61,215 nt of DNA from Shewanella basaltis (GCF_023283885.1 NZ_JAKILA010000027.1:1-61215); one strand, 5' to 3'; numbered from the stretch's first letter, positions 18,833 through 27,832 are shown. A program made the numbers and translations. The notes: generated by a model from the sequence alone, not told the origin.

Positions 18833-20057
18833 TCCCAAGGTTTTTGCGATAGCGCTGGGTTCTTTTCTTTATGTTAATTTGGTCAAGCACTAGGCTCCAC
18901 AATGGTGAGTCGTTTGTTTGCGGTAGTTGGCCTTTGCTCATTCGTCTTAACTGGCGTTTAATGATGGCCATTGTAGCAAGACCTGCGAGTGGTTTGCTTT
19001 GCCAGTTTACGTTTGGTATTGCCGGCGCAAACTCTGCCTGAGTTTGCCAGATGTTTGGTAAATGAGGACAAAAGGCTAGGGCGCTAGCCATGCCGCATAG
19101 GGCAAAGCCTGTATTAATGACTTGTTCTGCAACGGCTTTACGGCGTATTCCGCCAGTGAGCATTAATGGAATGGGCGAGCGGCCAACCAATTGCTGGGTA
19201 AGTGTTAAAAAGTAAGCTTCTCGGGCGAGGGTGCGCTCATCTGCGCTTCTTCCTTGCATTGCCGGTGCTTCATAGCTGCCGCCAGACAATTCAACCATAT
19301 CGACACGATATTGGGCTAATAAGTTGATCACTTTTTCGGCATCATCTATATCAAAGCCACCGCGCTGAAAATCGGCAGAGTTTAGTTTCACGGCAATATC
19401 AAATTTATCACCACACTGCTGCCTCACCTGTTTAGTGATTTCAAGTAATAATTTTGCTCTATTTTCAAGGCTTCCGCCCCATTCGTCGGTGCGTTTATTG
19501 GTGAGCGGAGACAAAAATTGTGCCAGTAAATAGCCGTGGGCGGCATGGATTTGTACACCGTCAAACCCGGCTTGCTTGGCTAAACTTGCCGTGGTTACAA
19601 AACGATGAATAACATCAACAATATCATCGTGAGTCATGGCTTGTGGCTTGGAGAACATTGACGAGTGCTTGCCTAAATCTAATGCGATAGGCGATGGTGC
19701 TAAATTTTTACCGCCCATGGCTTTAAACACTTGTCTGCCAGGATGATTAATCTGCATCCATATTCTTGCTTGGTGCTGTTTGGCGATTTGTGCCCATTGT
19801 GTAAAAGGAGCAAGGTCACTACCCGCCTCGAGAGCAACCCCTCCAGGACCTGTCATGGCATAACGATCGACCATCACATTTCCTGTGATCATTAGGCCAA
19901 TGCCACCCTTAGCCCAAGACTGATAAAGTGAAAATAATGCCGAGTCTGGTTGCTGAGCCCCATTAGCGAGGTTTTCTTCCATTGCTGCTTTTACTAGGCG
20001 ATTAGGAATGATTGCCCCATTGGGTAATGTGTATGCTGTGTATAGTGTGTCAGCCAT
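18819..20057 (-). CDS. NADH:flavin oxidoreductase, Old Yellow Enzyme family
   Basis: A 412-residue TIM-barrel flavoprotein. Characteristic segments are PNRLVKAAM near the N-terminus, the active-site GFDGVQIHAAHGYLLAQFLSP with His-Ala-Ala-His, and NKRTDEWGGSLENRAKLLLEI; MLTGGIR marks the FMN phosphate-binding region. It probably reduces an activated alkene with NAD(P)H. It lacks the C-terminal FeS/FAD domains of 2,4-dienoyl-CoA reductase, so it is the short OYE-like form. Physiological substrate unknown. It overlaps nrdG tail-to-tail by 14 bp. Confidence 0.92.
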   Translation of the reverse strand: MADTLYTAYTLPNGAIIPNRLVKAAMEENLANGAQQPDSALFSLYQSWAKGGIGLMITGNVMVDRYAMTGPGGVALEAGSDLAPFTQWAQIAKQHQARIWMQINHPGRQVFKAMGGKNLAPSPIALDLGKHSSMFSKPQAMTHDDIVDVIHRFVTTASLAKQAGFDGVQIHAAHGYLLAQFLSPLTNKRTDEWGGSLENRAKLLLEITKQVRQQCGDKFDIAVKLNSADFQRGGFDIDDAEKVINLLAQYRVDMVELSGGSYEAPAMQGRSADERTLAREAYFLTLTQQLVGRSPIPLMLTGGIRRKAVAEQVINTGFALCGMASALAFCPHLPNIWQTQAEFAPAIPNVNWQSKPLAGLATMAIIKRQLRRMSKGQLPQTNDSPLWSLVLDQINIKKRTQRYRKNLGITPA

Positions 20058-20159
20058 AAAATAATGTCCTTGTGTACGGTACTCGTTTATTTATTCACGT
20101 AATGTGGTTATAGCGATAGTGTGTCAAGCGTGAGGGTATTTTATCCTCATTCGCATTAT

Positions 20160-20625
20160 CTGAATGCATCGAGTCTTTTTAAGGCATTGCGATGCAGTAA
20201 TGGCGCTGCCTTTAAATGAGCATAAAACAGACTCAAAGAGGCTGGGGCATTCCTTTGAGGCTGAGTTAAAAGAGCTAACACTGTATGGCGTGACTTCGAA
20301 ATAGAACCATTTGGGCCAACCATTCGCTGCAAAAACAACCTTGAAAGTTAGTTAACCTCAGCTCTGGATAACAAACGCCTTTCAAGCAGTCCTTTGCCTT
20401 CCTCACTGCGTTGAATTAACTTGCAATAGGCTAGCTATTGACGCGTTAATTCGTCTTGTTAGCAAAACAAATCACAAGCTTGACAGTGGATTTTAGTCAA
20501 TCTATTGATTTATATCGTTATCAATACATCTCTTATCCAGAGTTGAGGTTAGTTATTCAGTTATTTGCCTTGTTTAAGCTTTTTTACACACTCGCTGTGC
20601 CCTCACTGATTAACGTGTGTCATGT
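20160..20625. repeat. repeat mosaic: degenerate family C copy carrying family D fragment and MITE
   Basis: The outer parts align with family C copies at 42402-42666 and 55196-55440. Shared blocks include AAGGCATTGCGATG, GGCTGGGGCATTCCTTT, TGACTTCGAAA and, past the insertion, CCTTGTTTAAG. Within it, about 20318-20347 is an inverted fragment of family D (GCAAAAACAACCTTGAAAG), and at 20354-20550 a complete 197-bp MITE is inserted. No gene is recognised. This mosaic accounts for most of the 637-bp gap between the OYE gene and the siderophore receptor. Confidence 0.7.
20354..20550 (+). repeat. MITE family A, copy 3 (complete, 197 bp)
   Basis: Same length and terminal repeats as 1436-1632, with essentially the same sequence (one visible base difference near 20453). 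It is flanked by a 4-bp duplication AGTT (20350-20353 and 20551-20554). That differs from the AAGT at copy 2, as expected of independent insertions. It interrupts an older family C/D repeat. Confidence 0.93.
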
Positions 20626-20642
20626 TTGGTAAACAAGCAAAA

Positions 20643-20666
20643 AAACACCGCAGTATCGCGGTGTTT
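20643..20666 (-). terminator. terminator of the siderophore receptor gene
   Basis: Stem AAACACCGC / GCGGTGTTT with a 6-base loop. On the minus strand it is followed by a run of T (complement of the A-run at 20639-20645). It lies 28 bp past the receptor stop codon. Confidence 0.85.
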
Positions 20667-20694
20667 GTTAATACGCAATGTGATGACAAATACC

Positions 20695-23142
20695 TTAAAT
20701 TCGGTATGTGACAGTCAGTTTTGCATTTCGTTCTTCGCCAGGAAGACCGCCCAAAAACATGGCTTTTTCGTAGTAGGATTTATTGAACAGGTTATTCAAG
20801 TTTAATTGAATTTTATAGCGCTCAACATCGTAGCTTATTGCCGAATCAACAACGGTATAGCTAGGAACATAACCATCAGGAATACCAAACGAGCTTGAAT
20901 TTGTGCTGCGTTCGCCCACATGTTCAGCCCCAAGGCTTATCGAGATAGGAGCCGGTAAACCAAACTCGGCAGCGTATGTCACCCAAGTGCTTGCGGTAAC
21001 GTACGGCACACCTTTTTGGTGCTGACCATAATCGCTACTGTTTGGATTTTGGTTGTCTCTGGCGTCTTGGTAAACCGCGTTAACATTGACTTTCCACTGC
21101 TCACTTAAATAGGCGTTTAAGTCGATTTCGACCCCTTCGGTGTCTTCGCTGCCATCGTAAAAGTAAGGCTCTACATCCGGTGTGGTGCCGCTGCTGTCGT
21201 AATCTGGATTACTGTAGGCGATATTGGTGCGCGATGACTTGAAAAATACCAATGATGCCAGAAGTTGATCTTCAAATGCTTTAAAGCGCACGCCTAAATC
21301 GTTACTGATTGATTCAGAATCGTCTCGATCCGCTTCTGTACCTGTTACATCACCTAAGACACTGTATGCAGTACGGCCTTTTGAGTGGTTAACAAATATC
21401 GATATATCATCTGTTGGCATGTACGTTAAGCCAAGGTTGTAGGTAATACCGTTGTCTGTGGTATCTGCTTCTGGTTGAGGTTCTGCAAGGCTACTACTGT
21501 AGCGAGCGTCAACACCAAGATGCTGATAAGTTTGCTTAATTTCGTTAAAGGCAACACCCACTCGGCTGGTAAAGCCTGCCCCTAAATACCCCACATGCTG
21601 TACCCCAAGACCCCATGCACTGACAGATTTGTTGTAATTGCTGGTGACCAGTGGGTCGTAATCTTCAAAATCACCTTCTGCCCAGTTAGGATCTCGTATG
21701 TCGTAAATATAAGGGAGTGTACCCTGGTAGCTGACATTACCACTGCTGTCTTTAAGGACATAGTCGGCATCCCAAATCGAAGATTGTTTAAAGTCGATGG
21801 TGCGATCTTCAAAGTTGGCATTGACTAATAATTCGTTTTCAATGTTACCAATGTCAAAGTCGTAACGAAGATCGGCAAAATATTGCCAAGATTGTTCATC
21901 TGCCGTGACTTTTCGGTACTCTTGGCGACGTGCGGCATAAGGGTACAATATGTCATCTTCTACGAGTGGGGCGCGAGGATTGGCATTTATCACTCCGCTG
22001 CGTTGCCAGTAAACATAGTTGTATGCCCCAGTTTGACGAGCAAAACCAGTTTCATAATTACGGTATTGCAATTGTTGGTTCAAAAACAAGTTATCTGTTA
22101 AATAAATATTATGGGTTAGCTTAAAACGAAGCTCTTCGCTTTCGTTGTCTTTTGCCATTGGAGAAATTAAGCCATTATGACCAAAGTCGTAAGGGGTTTG
22201 GCCATCGTTAGCGCTAAGTGAGTTGGCTAATTGTTGACGTTGTTCATCTGTAAGCTGTACGCCGCTGCTTGTTGGGTCATTAACAAGATCTTCCCAGCTC
22301 ACTTCTGCGGCGGTTTTTCCGTCAACCGATGCGGCATTATAAATACGTATTGGGTGACCAATAGAATCAACCGGAATTGCGTCGTTAATATAAGCGGTAG
22401 ATAACATTAGATTTTGATTATCATCTAACACAAATTTGAGTGAGCCGTAGACTTCATCTCTGTCTGTGCCAAGATCTCTATAGCCGTCACTGCGAGCACT
22501 TTTCGCGACAATACGATAAGCAACATCATCTGTGATGCCACCCGTGCTGTCTGCCATCATAGAATAAGTGTCCCATTGTCCTACTTCTGCTTCAATGACA
22601 TGTTTGCTGACAAATTCTGGTTTTTTCTCAATTAAGTTAATCACACCGCCAGCGCTGCCCATACCGTATAAGCCTGTTGCCGGGCCTTTTAATACTTCAA
22701 CAGAGTTAACGTTTGTTAGTGAGCGGGTAGGGTTAAAGGTGTTACCAAGGCCCGCGCCACCGTACATGCCATCATAAGTGTAGTTGGCTCCTAAACCGCG
22801 GATGACAAGATTATCGCCGATGCCATAGTTATTGCCCGCCTGAGTAACGCCACTAATATTACGTACTAAATCTTGCATATTGCTAATGCCTTGGGCATCA
22901 ATTAAGGCTTCGTCGACAATGACAACCGCAGCAGGTGTTTCCATTAACGACATGTCTGATTTTGTCGCTAAACCTGAGTTCATTACAACCTGGTTTTGAC
23001 GGCCGTATACTGTAATGCGCTCATATTCTTCACTTGATTGTACCTTTGTACTGGACTCTGCAGGAGATTGAGCGTGTGCATAAATTGGAAACAAAATACT
23101 GTTGCAAGCTAGAGCAAGCAAAGATAGACGAAGTGTTGTCAT
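20695..23142 (-). CDS. TonB-dependent siderophore receptor
   Basis: About 815 residues. A signal peptide ends near AHAQS. A TonB-box-like ERITVYGR follows, then a plug domain (PAAVVIVDEALIDAQG, VIRGLGANYTYDG, VEVLKGPATGLYGMGSAGGVINLI) and a ~600-residue outer-membrane beta-barrel. The C-terminal NLNNLFNKSYYEKA is typical of FhuE/FpvA-type ferric siderophore receptors. The start at 23142 (AAAGG upstream, then the signal peptide) is preferred to a longer frame running back through the Fur box. That box at 23176 indicates iron repression. The exact siderophore is unknown. Confidence 0.92.
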   Translation of the reverse strand: MTTLRLSLLALACNSILFPIYAHAQSPAESSTKVQSSEEYERITVYGRQNQVVMNSGLATKSDMSLMETPAAVVIVDEALIDAQGISNMQDLVRNISGVTQAGNNYGIGDNLVIRGLGANYTYDGMYGGAGLGNTFNPTRSLTNVNSVEVLKGPATGLYGMGSAGGVINLIEKKPEFVSKHVIEAEVGQWDTYSMMADSTGGITDDVAYRIVAKSARSDGYRDLGTDRDEVYGSLKFVLDDNQNLMLSTAYINDAIPVDSIGHPIRIYNAASVDGKTAAEVSWEDLVNDPTSSGVQLTDEQRQQLANSLSANDGQTPYDFGHNGLISPMAKDNESEELRFKLTHNIYLTDNLFLNQQLQYRNYETGFARQTGAYNYVYWQRSGVINANPRAPLVEDDILYPYAARRQEYRKVTADEQSWQYFADLRYDFDIGNIENELLVNANFEDRTIDFKQSSIWDADYVLKDSSGNVSYQGTLPYIYDIRDPNWAEGDFEDYDPLVTSNYNKSVSAWGLGVQHVGYLGAGFTSRVGVAFNEIKQTYQHLGVDARYSSSLAEPQPEADTTDNGITYNLGLTYMPTDDISIFVNHSKGRTAYSVLGDVTGTEADRDDSESISNDLGVRFKAFEDQLLASLVFFKSSRTNIAYSNPDYDSSGTTPDVEPYFYDGSEDTEGVEIDLNAYLSEQWKVNVNAVYQDARDNQNPNSSDYGQHQKGVPYVTASTWVTYAAEFGLPAPISISLGAEHVGERSTNSSSFGIPDGYVPSYTVVDSAISYDVERYKIQLNLNNLFNKSYYEKAMFLGGLPGEERNAKLTVTYRI

Positions 23143-23175
23143 AATATGGATACCTTTGTTGAAATTGTTGCGAAT

Positions 23176-23194
23176 GATAATGATTATCATAAAT
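23176..23194. promoter_or_regulatory. Fur box
   Basis: GATAATGATTATCATAAAT matches the 19-bp Fur consensus GATAATGATAATCATTATC at about 15-16 positions, including the central core. It lies 34 bp upstream of the receptor start, so iron-dependent repression by Fur is expected. Confidence 0.85.
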
Positions 23195-23542
23195 ATTGCA
23201 ATGTAATTTACGTCAAATAGCGAGCTAAATAACACTTGTTGGCGTGTTTGAGTTTTTTTTAATCATATTGAGGTAACAGCATGCTTAAACGCTGAAAAAT
23301 GATGAGCATCGCTTTTTTATGGTTGAGTTGATTTCATCACATTGGTTCTATTTTTTTGGGGGTGCTTTCTCATCTATGCAGGGCGCAAACAATGATAAAA
23401 TGACTGATGGGGCGATATATGCGTGGTTTGGTTGTCGCATATTAGGTGGGTTTGGGTATATAATCTGCCTCCGAAAAGGTGTTGTGAGGGATAGCATAGC
23501 GTCGCCTCTTCAATAACACACCAACGCATTTAAGGTAACCAA
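23195..23542. other. intergenic region between receptor and yibL
   Basis: Holds the divergent promoters. A TATAAT box at 23459-23464, about 80 bp before yibL, is the best -10 candidate, but no matching -35 at good spacing was seen. A 65-codon frame across 23319-23516 has no convincing start and looks non-coding. Confidence 0.4.
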
Positions 23543-23899
23543 ATGAATTTAAAGCAAGAACTGCAAACATTAAATGATAAATTAGACAAGTTTCGTCGCA
23601 AATTGGCGGCGGCTGAACAACGTGGCGATGCTACCGTTATCATGCAGTTTAAGAAAGAAATCGCGACTGTCACTAAACGTATTGCCAGTGTGAAAGGTCA
23701 ACAGTCTCGTGAGTTAAGCAAAGAAGGCGTTGCGCTAAAAGCGATGGGCTTTAAGCGTGTCTTAACGAAAGCTGAACAAGCCGATATGGGTAAATTAAAT
23801 AAATCAGTTAAAGGCTTGGTTGTGGTACATCCTTTAACAGCCCTTGGCCGTGAAATGGGCATTAAAGAAGTGACAGGTTTTGCTCCTGCAAAGTTTTAA
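23543..23899 (+). CDS. yibL: ribosome-associated protein YibL
   Basis: A 118-residue protein closely resembling E. coli YibL (120 residues). The strongly conserved C-terminal half contains LTKAEQADMGKLNKSVKGL, VVVHPLTALGREMGIKEVTG and a terminal F. The N-terminal half is a charged coiled-coil. YibL associates with ribosomal particles in E. coli; its exact role is not settled. It has its own upstream region and is followed by ribA after 37 bp on the same strand. Confidence 0.9.
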   Translation: MNLKQELQTLNDKLDKFRRKLAAAEQRGDATVIMQFKKEIATVTKRIASVKGQQSRELSKEGVALKAMGFKRVLTKAEQADMGKLNKSVKGLVVVHPLTALGREMGIKEVTGFAPAKF

Positions 23900-23936
23900 T
23901 ATTTTCTTTTACAGTTAGTTGTCGTAAGGTTAATTC

Positions 23937-24545
23937 ATGTCGATAAAATATATCGCAACCTCTAAATTACCTACCCCGTGGGGGGTGTTTGACATGCACG
24001 GTTTTGAAGAAACCGCTACAGGTAAAGAACACGTTGCGTTGACATTTGGTCAGCTTGAGCCAACAAAACCTATGTTAGGCCGTATTCATTCAGAATGTCT
24101 TACCGGCGATGCTTTGTTTAGTTTACGTTGTGATTGTGGTTTTCAATTACAATCTGCAATGCAAACCATTGCTGAAAAAGGCCAAGGTTTTTTGTTGTAT
24201 TTACGCCAAGAAGGCCGTGGTATAGGTTTATTAAACAAAATCCGAGCGTACGAATTGCAAGACGCTGGTGCCAATACAGTAGAAGCTAATGAGCGCTTAG
24301 GCTTTGAAGCCGATATGCGTAAATACGATATGATTTTGCCTATGTTAAAACATATCGGTGTCGAAAAAGTGAATTTAATGACCAATAATCCACGTAAAGT
24401 ATTGGCAATGCAAAATGTGGGTATTGAAGTGTCTGAACGCATTCCACTGCAAGTGGGTAAAAATAGGTATAACGAGTCATATTTAAAGACTAAATCAACC
24501 GAACTTGGTCATATGATGTCTGAATACCATTTTAACAATGATTAA
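23937..24545 (+). CDS. ribA: GTP cyclohydrolase II
   Basis: A 202-residue stand-alone RibA, which opens GTP in the first step of riboflavin synthesis. Zinc ligands are Cys54, Cys65 and Cys67 (SECLTGDALFSLRCDCGF). The catalytic stretch LYLRQEGRGIGLLNKIRAY and the GTP-binding NNPRK segment are present. Length matches E. coli RibA (196) and there is no RibB domain fusion. It follows yibL closely and precedes an outer-membrane barrel gene by 20 bp. Confidence 0.95.
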   Translation: MSIKYIATSKLPTPWGVFDMHGFEETATGKEHVALTFGQLEPTKPMLGRIHSECLTGDALFSLRCDCGFQLQSAMQTIAEKGQGFLLYLRQEGRGIGLLNKIRAYELQDAGANTVEANERLGFEADMRKYDMILPMLKHIGVEKVNLMTNNPRKVLAMQNVGIEVSERIPLQVGKNRYNESYLKTKSTELGHMMSEYHFNND

Positions 24546-24565
24546 TTCAATCCAATAGAAACGGT

Positions 24566-25468
24566 ATGGTGATGGAGCTAACGCAGCACAACTGTCTTGT
24601 GGGGTTATCATCGTATCGTTTTAATTGTTTCGCTTGGCTTGTTTTCACAGTTGTTTTGCTTGCCTCATTACCTTTCCAATTTGCTGTCGCTAACGAAATC
24701 AATTCTGAACCCGATGCATCACATTATGCCTTTGCTAATTATTTAGGGAGCGGTATTTATCGTACCGCGGGACAAAGTGCTGCGGTCGTGAATGTGCCGT
24801 TAGGTTTTGATCTTGAACAATCAGACAAACACCTTTTAAGGTTACGTTTAGCTGCATCGTTTGGCTTTTTTGACTATTCTTTTAACGATTTGCCCGGGGG
24901 TAGTCTGCCTGAAAGCGTTGGTACGTTAACTATTACCCCTGGTATTGAGTATCACTGGTTAGTAGACGAGCAACTGACACTCGAATCCTATATTGATTTG
25001 GGTTATGGACATAACTTCTCTACCCACAGCCATGTAGGTATTTATTCAACGGGCTTATCAAGTTTGTATCGTTTTGGTTCTGCCGATTACAGTCCAATTT
25101 GGGTGAATCGGATTTACTATGCAGGATACAAAAGCAATCAGAATGACGGCACAGAAGGCTATTCTGTCCTGAAAACGGGCATTGATTTTGGCGTTAATTA
25201 CGATTGGCACTGGGATGATATTCGGGTTGAGCCACGGTTGTTTGTTGCAGGTCACTGGTATTTTAACCAATTAAAATTTGTTACGCCTCGTGGTAAAGAT
25301 GTACTGACCTCTTATACCTACGAAGTCGGAACCACGCTGGCTTTTTCTAAACCGATAACACTCGCTGCAATAGGCCTAGACAGCATTGAAATTGACCATG
25401 TGGGTTTAAGTTATCAAGTGGGTGGTGGTTTAAAAGTGTGGCGATTAATTTTTGAGTTTCCGCTATAA
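24566..25468 (+). CDS. putative outer-membrane beta-barrel protein (solitary autotransporter-barrel-like)
   Basis: A 300-residue protein with a signal peptide (hydrophobic core about residues 20-38, cleavage near AVANE). Alternating hydrophobic/polar strands follow, rich in Tyr, Trp and Gly, and the C-terminus is IFEFPL, fitting an outer-membrane barrel of about 12 strands. It resembles the 'solitary outer membrane autotransporter beta-barrel' family of marine gammaproteobacteria, but this is by look only. There is no passenger domain. It may be co-transcribed with ribA and ends in a clear terminator at 25498. Confidence 0.65.
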   Translation: MVMELTQHNCLVGLSSYRFNCFAWLVFTVVLLASLPFQFAVANEINSEPDASHYAFANYLGSGIYRTAGQSAAVVNVPLGFDLEQSDKHLLRLRLAASFGFFDYSFNDLPGGSLPESVGTLTITPGIEYHWLVDEQLTLESYIDLGYGHNFSTHSHVGIYSTGLSSLYRFGSADYSPIWVNRIYYAGYKSNQNDGTEGYSVLKTGIDFGVNYDWHWDDIRVEPRLFVAGHWYFNQLKFVTPRGKDVLTSYTYEVGTTLAFSKPITLAAIGLDSIEIDHVGLSYQVGGGLKVWRLIFEFPL

Positions 25469-25497
25469 CACAATGTTAGTGCATGCTTTAAAATAAT

Positions 25498-25524
25498 ATG
25501 TGCTGAATTATCAGCACATTTTTT
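25498..25524 (+). terminator. intrinsic terminator of the ribA/barrel transcript
   Basis: Stem ATGTGCTGA / TCAGCACAT with an ATTA loop, followed by six T. It lies 30 bp after the barrel-gene stop. Confidence 0.9.
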
Positions 25525-25578
25525 AGGCCTGTTGATATTTGTTGCAAAACAACCTTGAAAGATCAGCAGGCTTTTATA

Positions 25579-25941
25579 TTAGCCCTTTCCCCAAATATCT
25601 GCATTGACTGGTTTTGTTGGCTCGTCGCTGCTTTTTGAGGCAGTTTGTTTAACTGAGAGCGGTTTTTTGGCAGCATGTTGTGATTTTGCTGTGCTACTTC
25701 GAGAATTATCTTTTGGTGGCGGTAAGGGTAGCTTGTTTGCCTTGAGGTACAAGTATTCAACTTTGTCACGCGCCCACTGTGTTTTGCGTAAAAACTTTAA
25801 GCTTGATTTAACGCTAGGATTGTCTTTAAAACATTGAATGTTAATTCGAGCGCCTAACTCTTCCCAGCCGTATTTTTCAACCAGTTCGGTTACGATAGTT
25901 TCTAGTTTTATGCCGTGAAGCGGATTGTTTGCTTGTGTCAT
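25579..25941 (-). CDS. VF530-type DNA-binding protein (DUF2132)
   Basis: A 120-residue protein. The first ~75 residues (NPLHGIKLETIVTELVEKYG, GARINIQCFKDNPSVKSSLK, FLRKTQWARDKVEYLYL) match the small VF530/DUF2132 fold, proposed to bind DNA. The C-terminal ~45 residues are a low-complexity Lys/Ser/Pro tail. Function unknown in the family. Single gene on the minus strand downstream of the cstA terminator. Confidence 0.85.
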   Translation of the reverse strand: MTQANNPLHGIKLETIVTELVEKYGWEELGARINIQCFKDNPSVKSSLKFLRKTQWARDKVEYLYLKANKLPLPPPKDNSRSSTAKSQHAAKKPLSVKQTASKSSDEPTKPVNADIWGKG

Positions 25942-26005
25942 GGACCGTGCGTGCTAAATAAATTTGTTCATATTATACCTCCATTATTGCTAAAGAGATA
26001 TCAAC

Positions 26006-26037
26006 ACAAAACGGCAAGCTTAGGCTTGCCGTTTTGT
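26006..26037. terminator. bidirectional terminator
   Basis: A perfect 14-bp stem ACAAAACGGCAAGC / GCTTGCCGTTTTGT with a TTAG loop and A/T-rich flanks. It probably ends the cstA transcript, although a 157-bp family-B repeat separates it from the cstA stop codon. Confidence 0.8.
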
Positions 26038-26048
26038 TGTGAACTTAA

Positions 26049-26205
26049 ACCAATCAGCACAAAATGTGATCATGCTTACTGGTTTACATTGCTTATAACT
26101 TCGCTAGAAATTTTGAAGGTAGAATAACTGCCTCGTTGCAACTTCTGGCTTGTTCTAAGCGATTATTCCTACGCAATCTCTAATAATTTATTTATCCTGA
26201 TTGGT
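26049..26205 (+). repeat. dispersed repeat family B, copy 2 (157 bp)
   Basis: Same length and order of conserved blocks as 9247-9403. Its terminal inverted repeats are better preserved (ACCAATCAG and CTGATTGGT). The right edge is exactly one base from the TAA stop of cstA, the same spacing as at the MFS gene. No coding capacity. Confidence 0.88.
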
Positions 26206-26206
26206 A

Positions 26207-27667
26207 TTATTGATCGTTAGTTAATATAGTGTTGTCTTCTTCGTCAGAATCAACATCCCCTTTGCCTTTGGTCTTGATGATAATAAGAGCGGCAATAATC
26301 ACTGTGGTAACCACACCTGCAACAGTTGATACAACCATAGGTAAACCCGCTCCTAGGGTTGATGAATTAAGCATAAAACTGATTACCACGCAGGTCATAA
26401 ACATGGCTGGTGCGGTGCAGATCCAGTGGAATTTACCATGACGTAGTAAATATGCCGCTGCTGTCCACAGCATTAGTACCGCTGTTGTTTGGTTGGCTAC
26501 ACCAAAGTAGCGCCAGATGATGCCAAAGTCGACTTGGGTGAGTACCGCACCTATTGCAAATAAGGGCAGAGCTAACATAAGGCGTTTAGGTAACTCAACT
26601 TGGGTAATGTTAAAGAATTCAGCCAAGATTAAGCGTGCAGAGCGAAACGCAGTATCGCCAGAGGTAATAGGGAGAACAATGACCCCCAATATTGCTAAAA
26701 AACCTCCAAATGCACCGAGCAAACCATTAGAGGCTTCGTATACAACGTTTGCCGGATTACCCGCCATACCTGCATTTAGGCCTTCTACACCACCAAAGAA
26801 TGATAATGCGATAGCACACCAAATAAGTGCGATAATTCCTTCGCCAATCATGGCACCAAAAAACACAAAGCGGCCATTTGATTCGTTTTCAACACACCTT
26901 GCCATTAAAGGGGATTGGGTTGCATGAAACCCTGATATAGCACCACATGCAATGGTAATAAATAGTGCTGGCCATAGCGGCATGTCGTTAGGGTTTAAGT
27001 TGCTAAAAAAGTCACCCATGACAAAGCCTGGTAACATTGTGTGTTCACTTGAAAGCATCAGTGCGATGGTTAATCCAAGTGACATAAAGACTAACAAGGC
27101 ACCAAAGAACGGATAAAAACGGCCAATAATTTTATCGATTGGCACAATAGTGGCGACGAGGTAGTAAATAAAAATAACCCCAACAAAAATGGCAACATCA
27201 ACCCCGGTCAGTTTACTCAACAGTCCCGCAGGGGCCGAGATAAACACGACACCGACAAGCAGTAATAGGATAATCGCAAACAAGTTCATAAAATGTTTGG
27301 CATTTTTACCTAAGTATTTGCCGGCTAAATTGGGCACCGATTGACCATGGTTACGCACTGACAACATGCCAGAAAAGTAATCGTGTACTGCACCGGCAAA
27401 AATACAGCCAAGGACAATCCATAACATGGCCGCAGGACCATACAAGGCTCCTAATATAGGGCCAAAAATTGGACCGACGCCCGCAATGTTTAACAGTTGA
27501 ATTAAATAGACTTTACCTTTTGACATCGGCACATAATCGACGCCATCTGTTTGTGTAAATGCAGGTGTTTTTCGTTGAGTTTTGATGCCGAATACTTTTT
27601 CGACAAAAGCCCCATAAATAAAATACCCACCAATGAGTAAACCCACACAGAGTAAAAACCAGGTCAT
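26207..27667 (-). CDS. short CstA-family carbon starvation/pyruvate transporter
   Basis: A 486-residue polytopic membrane protein with about twelve hydrophobic segments. The CstA signature is clear: QLLNIAGVGPIFGPILGALYGP, then GCIFAGAVHDYFSGMLSVRNHGQSVP and ITSGDTAFRSARLI. E. coli CstA and BtsT are about 700 residues, so this is the short form. CstA/BtsT proteins import pyruvate or peptides. The adjacent LytS/LytT-type sensor pair on the same strand supports a BtsSR-like pyruvate-responsive module. The stop codon abuts a family-B repeat. Confidence 0.9.
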   Translation of the reverse strand: MTWFLLCVGLLIGGYFIYGAFVEKVFGIKTQRKTPAFTQTDGVDYVPMSKGKVYLIQLLNIAGVGPIFGPILGALYGPAAMLWIVLGCIFAGAVHDYFSGMLSVRNHGQSVPNLAGKYLGKNAKHFMNLFAIILLLLVGVVFISAPAGLLSKLTGVDVAIFVGVIFIYYLVATIVPIDKIIGRFYPFFGALLVFMSLGLTIALMLSSEHTMLPGFVMGDFFSNLNPNDMPLWPALFITIACGAISGFHATQSPLMARCVENESNGRFVFFGAMIGEGIIALIWCAIALSFFGGVEGLNAGMAGNPANVVYEASNGLLGAFGGFLAILGVIVLPITSGDTAFRSARLILAEFFNITQVELPKRLMLALPLFAIGAVLTQVDFGIIWRYFGVANQTTAVLMLWTAAAYLLRHGKFHWICTAPAMFMTCVVISFMLNSSTLGAGLPMVVSTVAGVVTTVIIAALIIIKTKGKGDVDSDEEDNTILTNDQ

Positions 27668-27801
27668 TTTTGTATCTCCCCCATTTATATAGTGCCGCTA
27701 TTGTAAAGTGCACAAGCGTGATAAAGCGGAGTAACTCAGTGACAGGTTGAAATGACCGTTTAAGCGGTTAATAGAGGCGGTGAAATATTTTACTCATGTA
27801 A

Positions 27802-27823
27802 AAATGTGCTGAATATCACTTGC
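27802..27823. promoter_or_regulatory. possible CRP site upstream of the CstA-like gene
   Basis: The sequence TGTGC-N6-TCACT within 27802-27823 matches the CRP core TGTGA-N6-TCACA at 8 of 10 positions. It lies between the response-regulator stop and the transporter start, about 145 bp upstream of the latter. CRP control of cstA/btsT is known in E. coli. The call rests on a sequence match only. Confidence 0.4.
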
Positions 27824-27832
27824 TACGCCATG

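Noticed and set aside
23319..23516. 65-codon frame between the siderophore receptor and yibL
   Set aside because: It overlaps the probable yibL promoter (TATAAT at 23459) and has no plausible translation signals.
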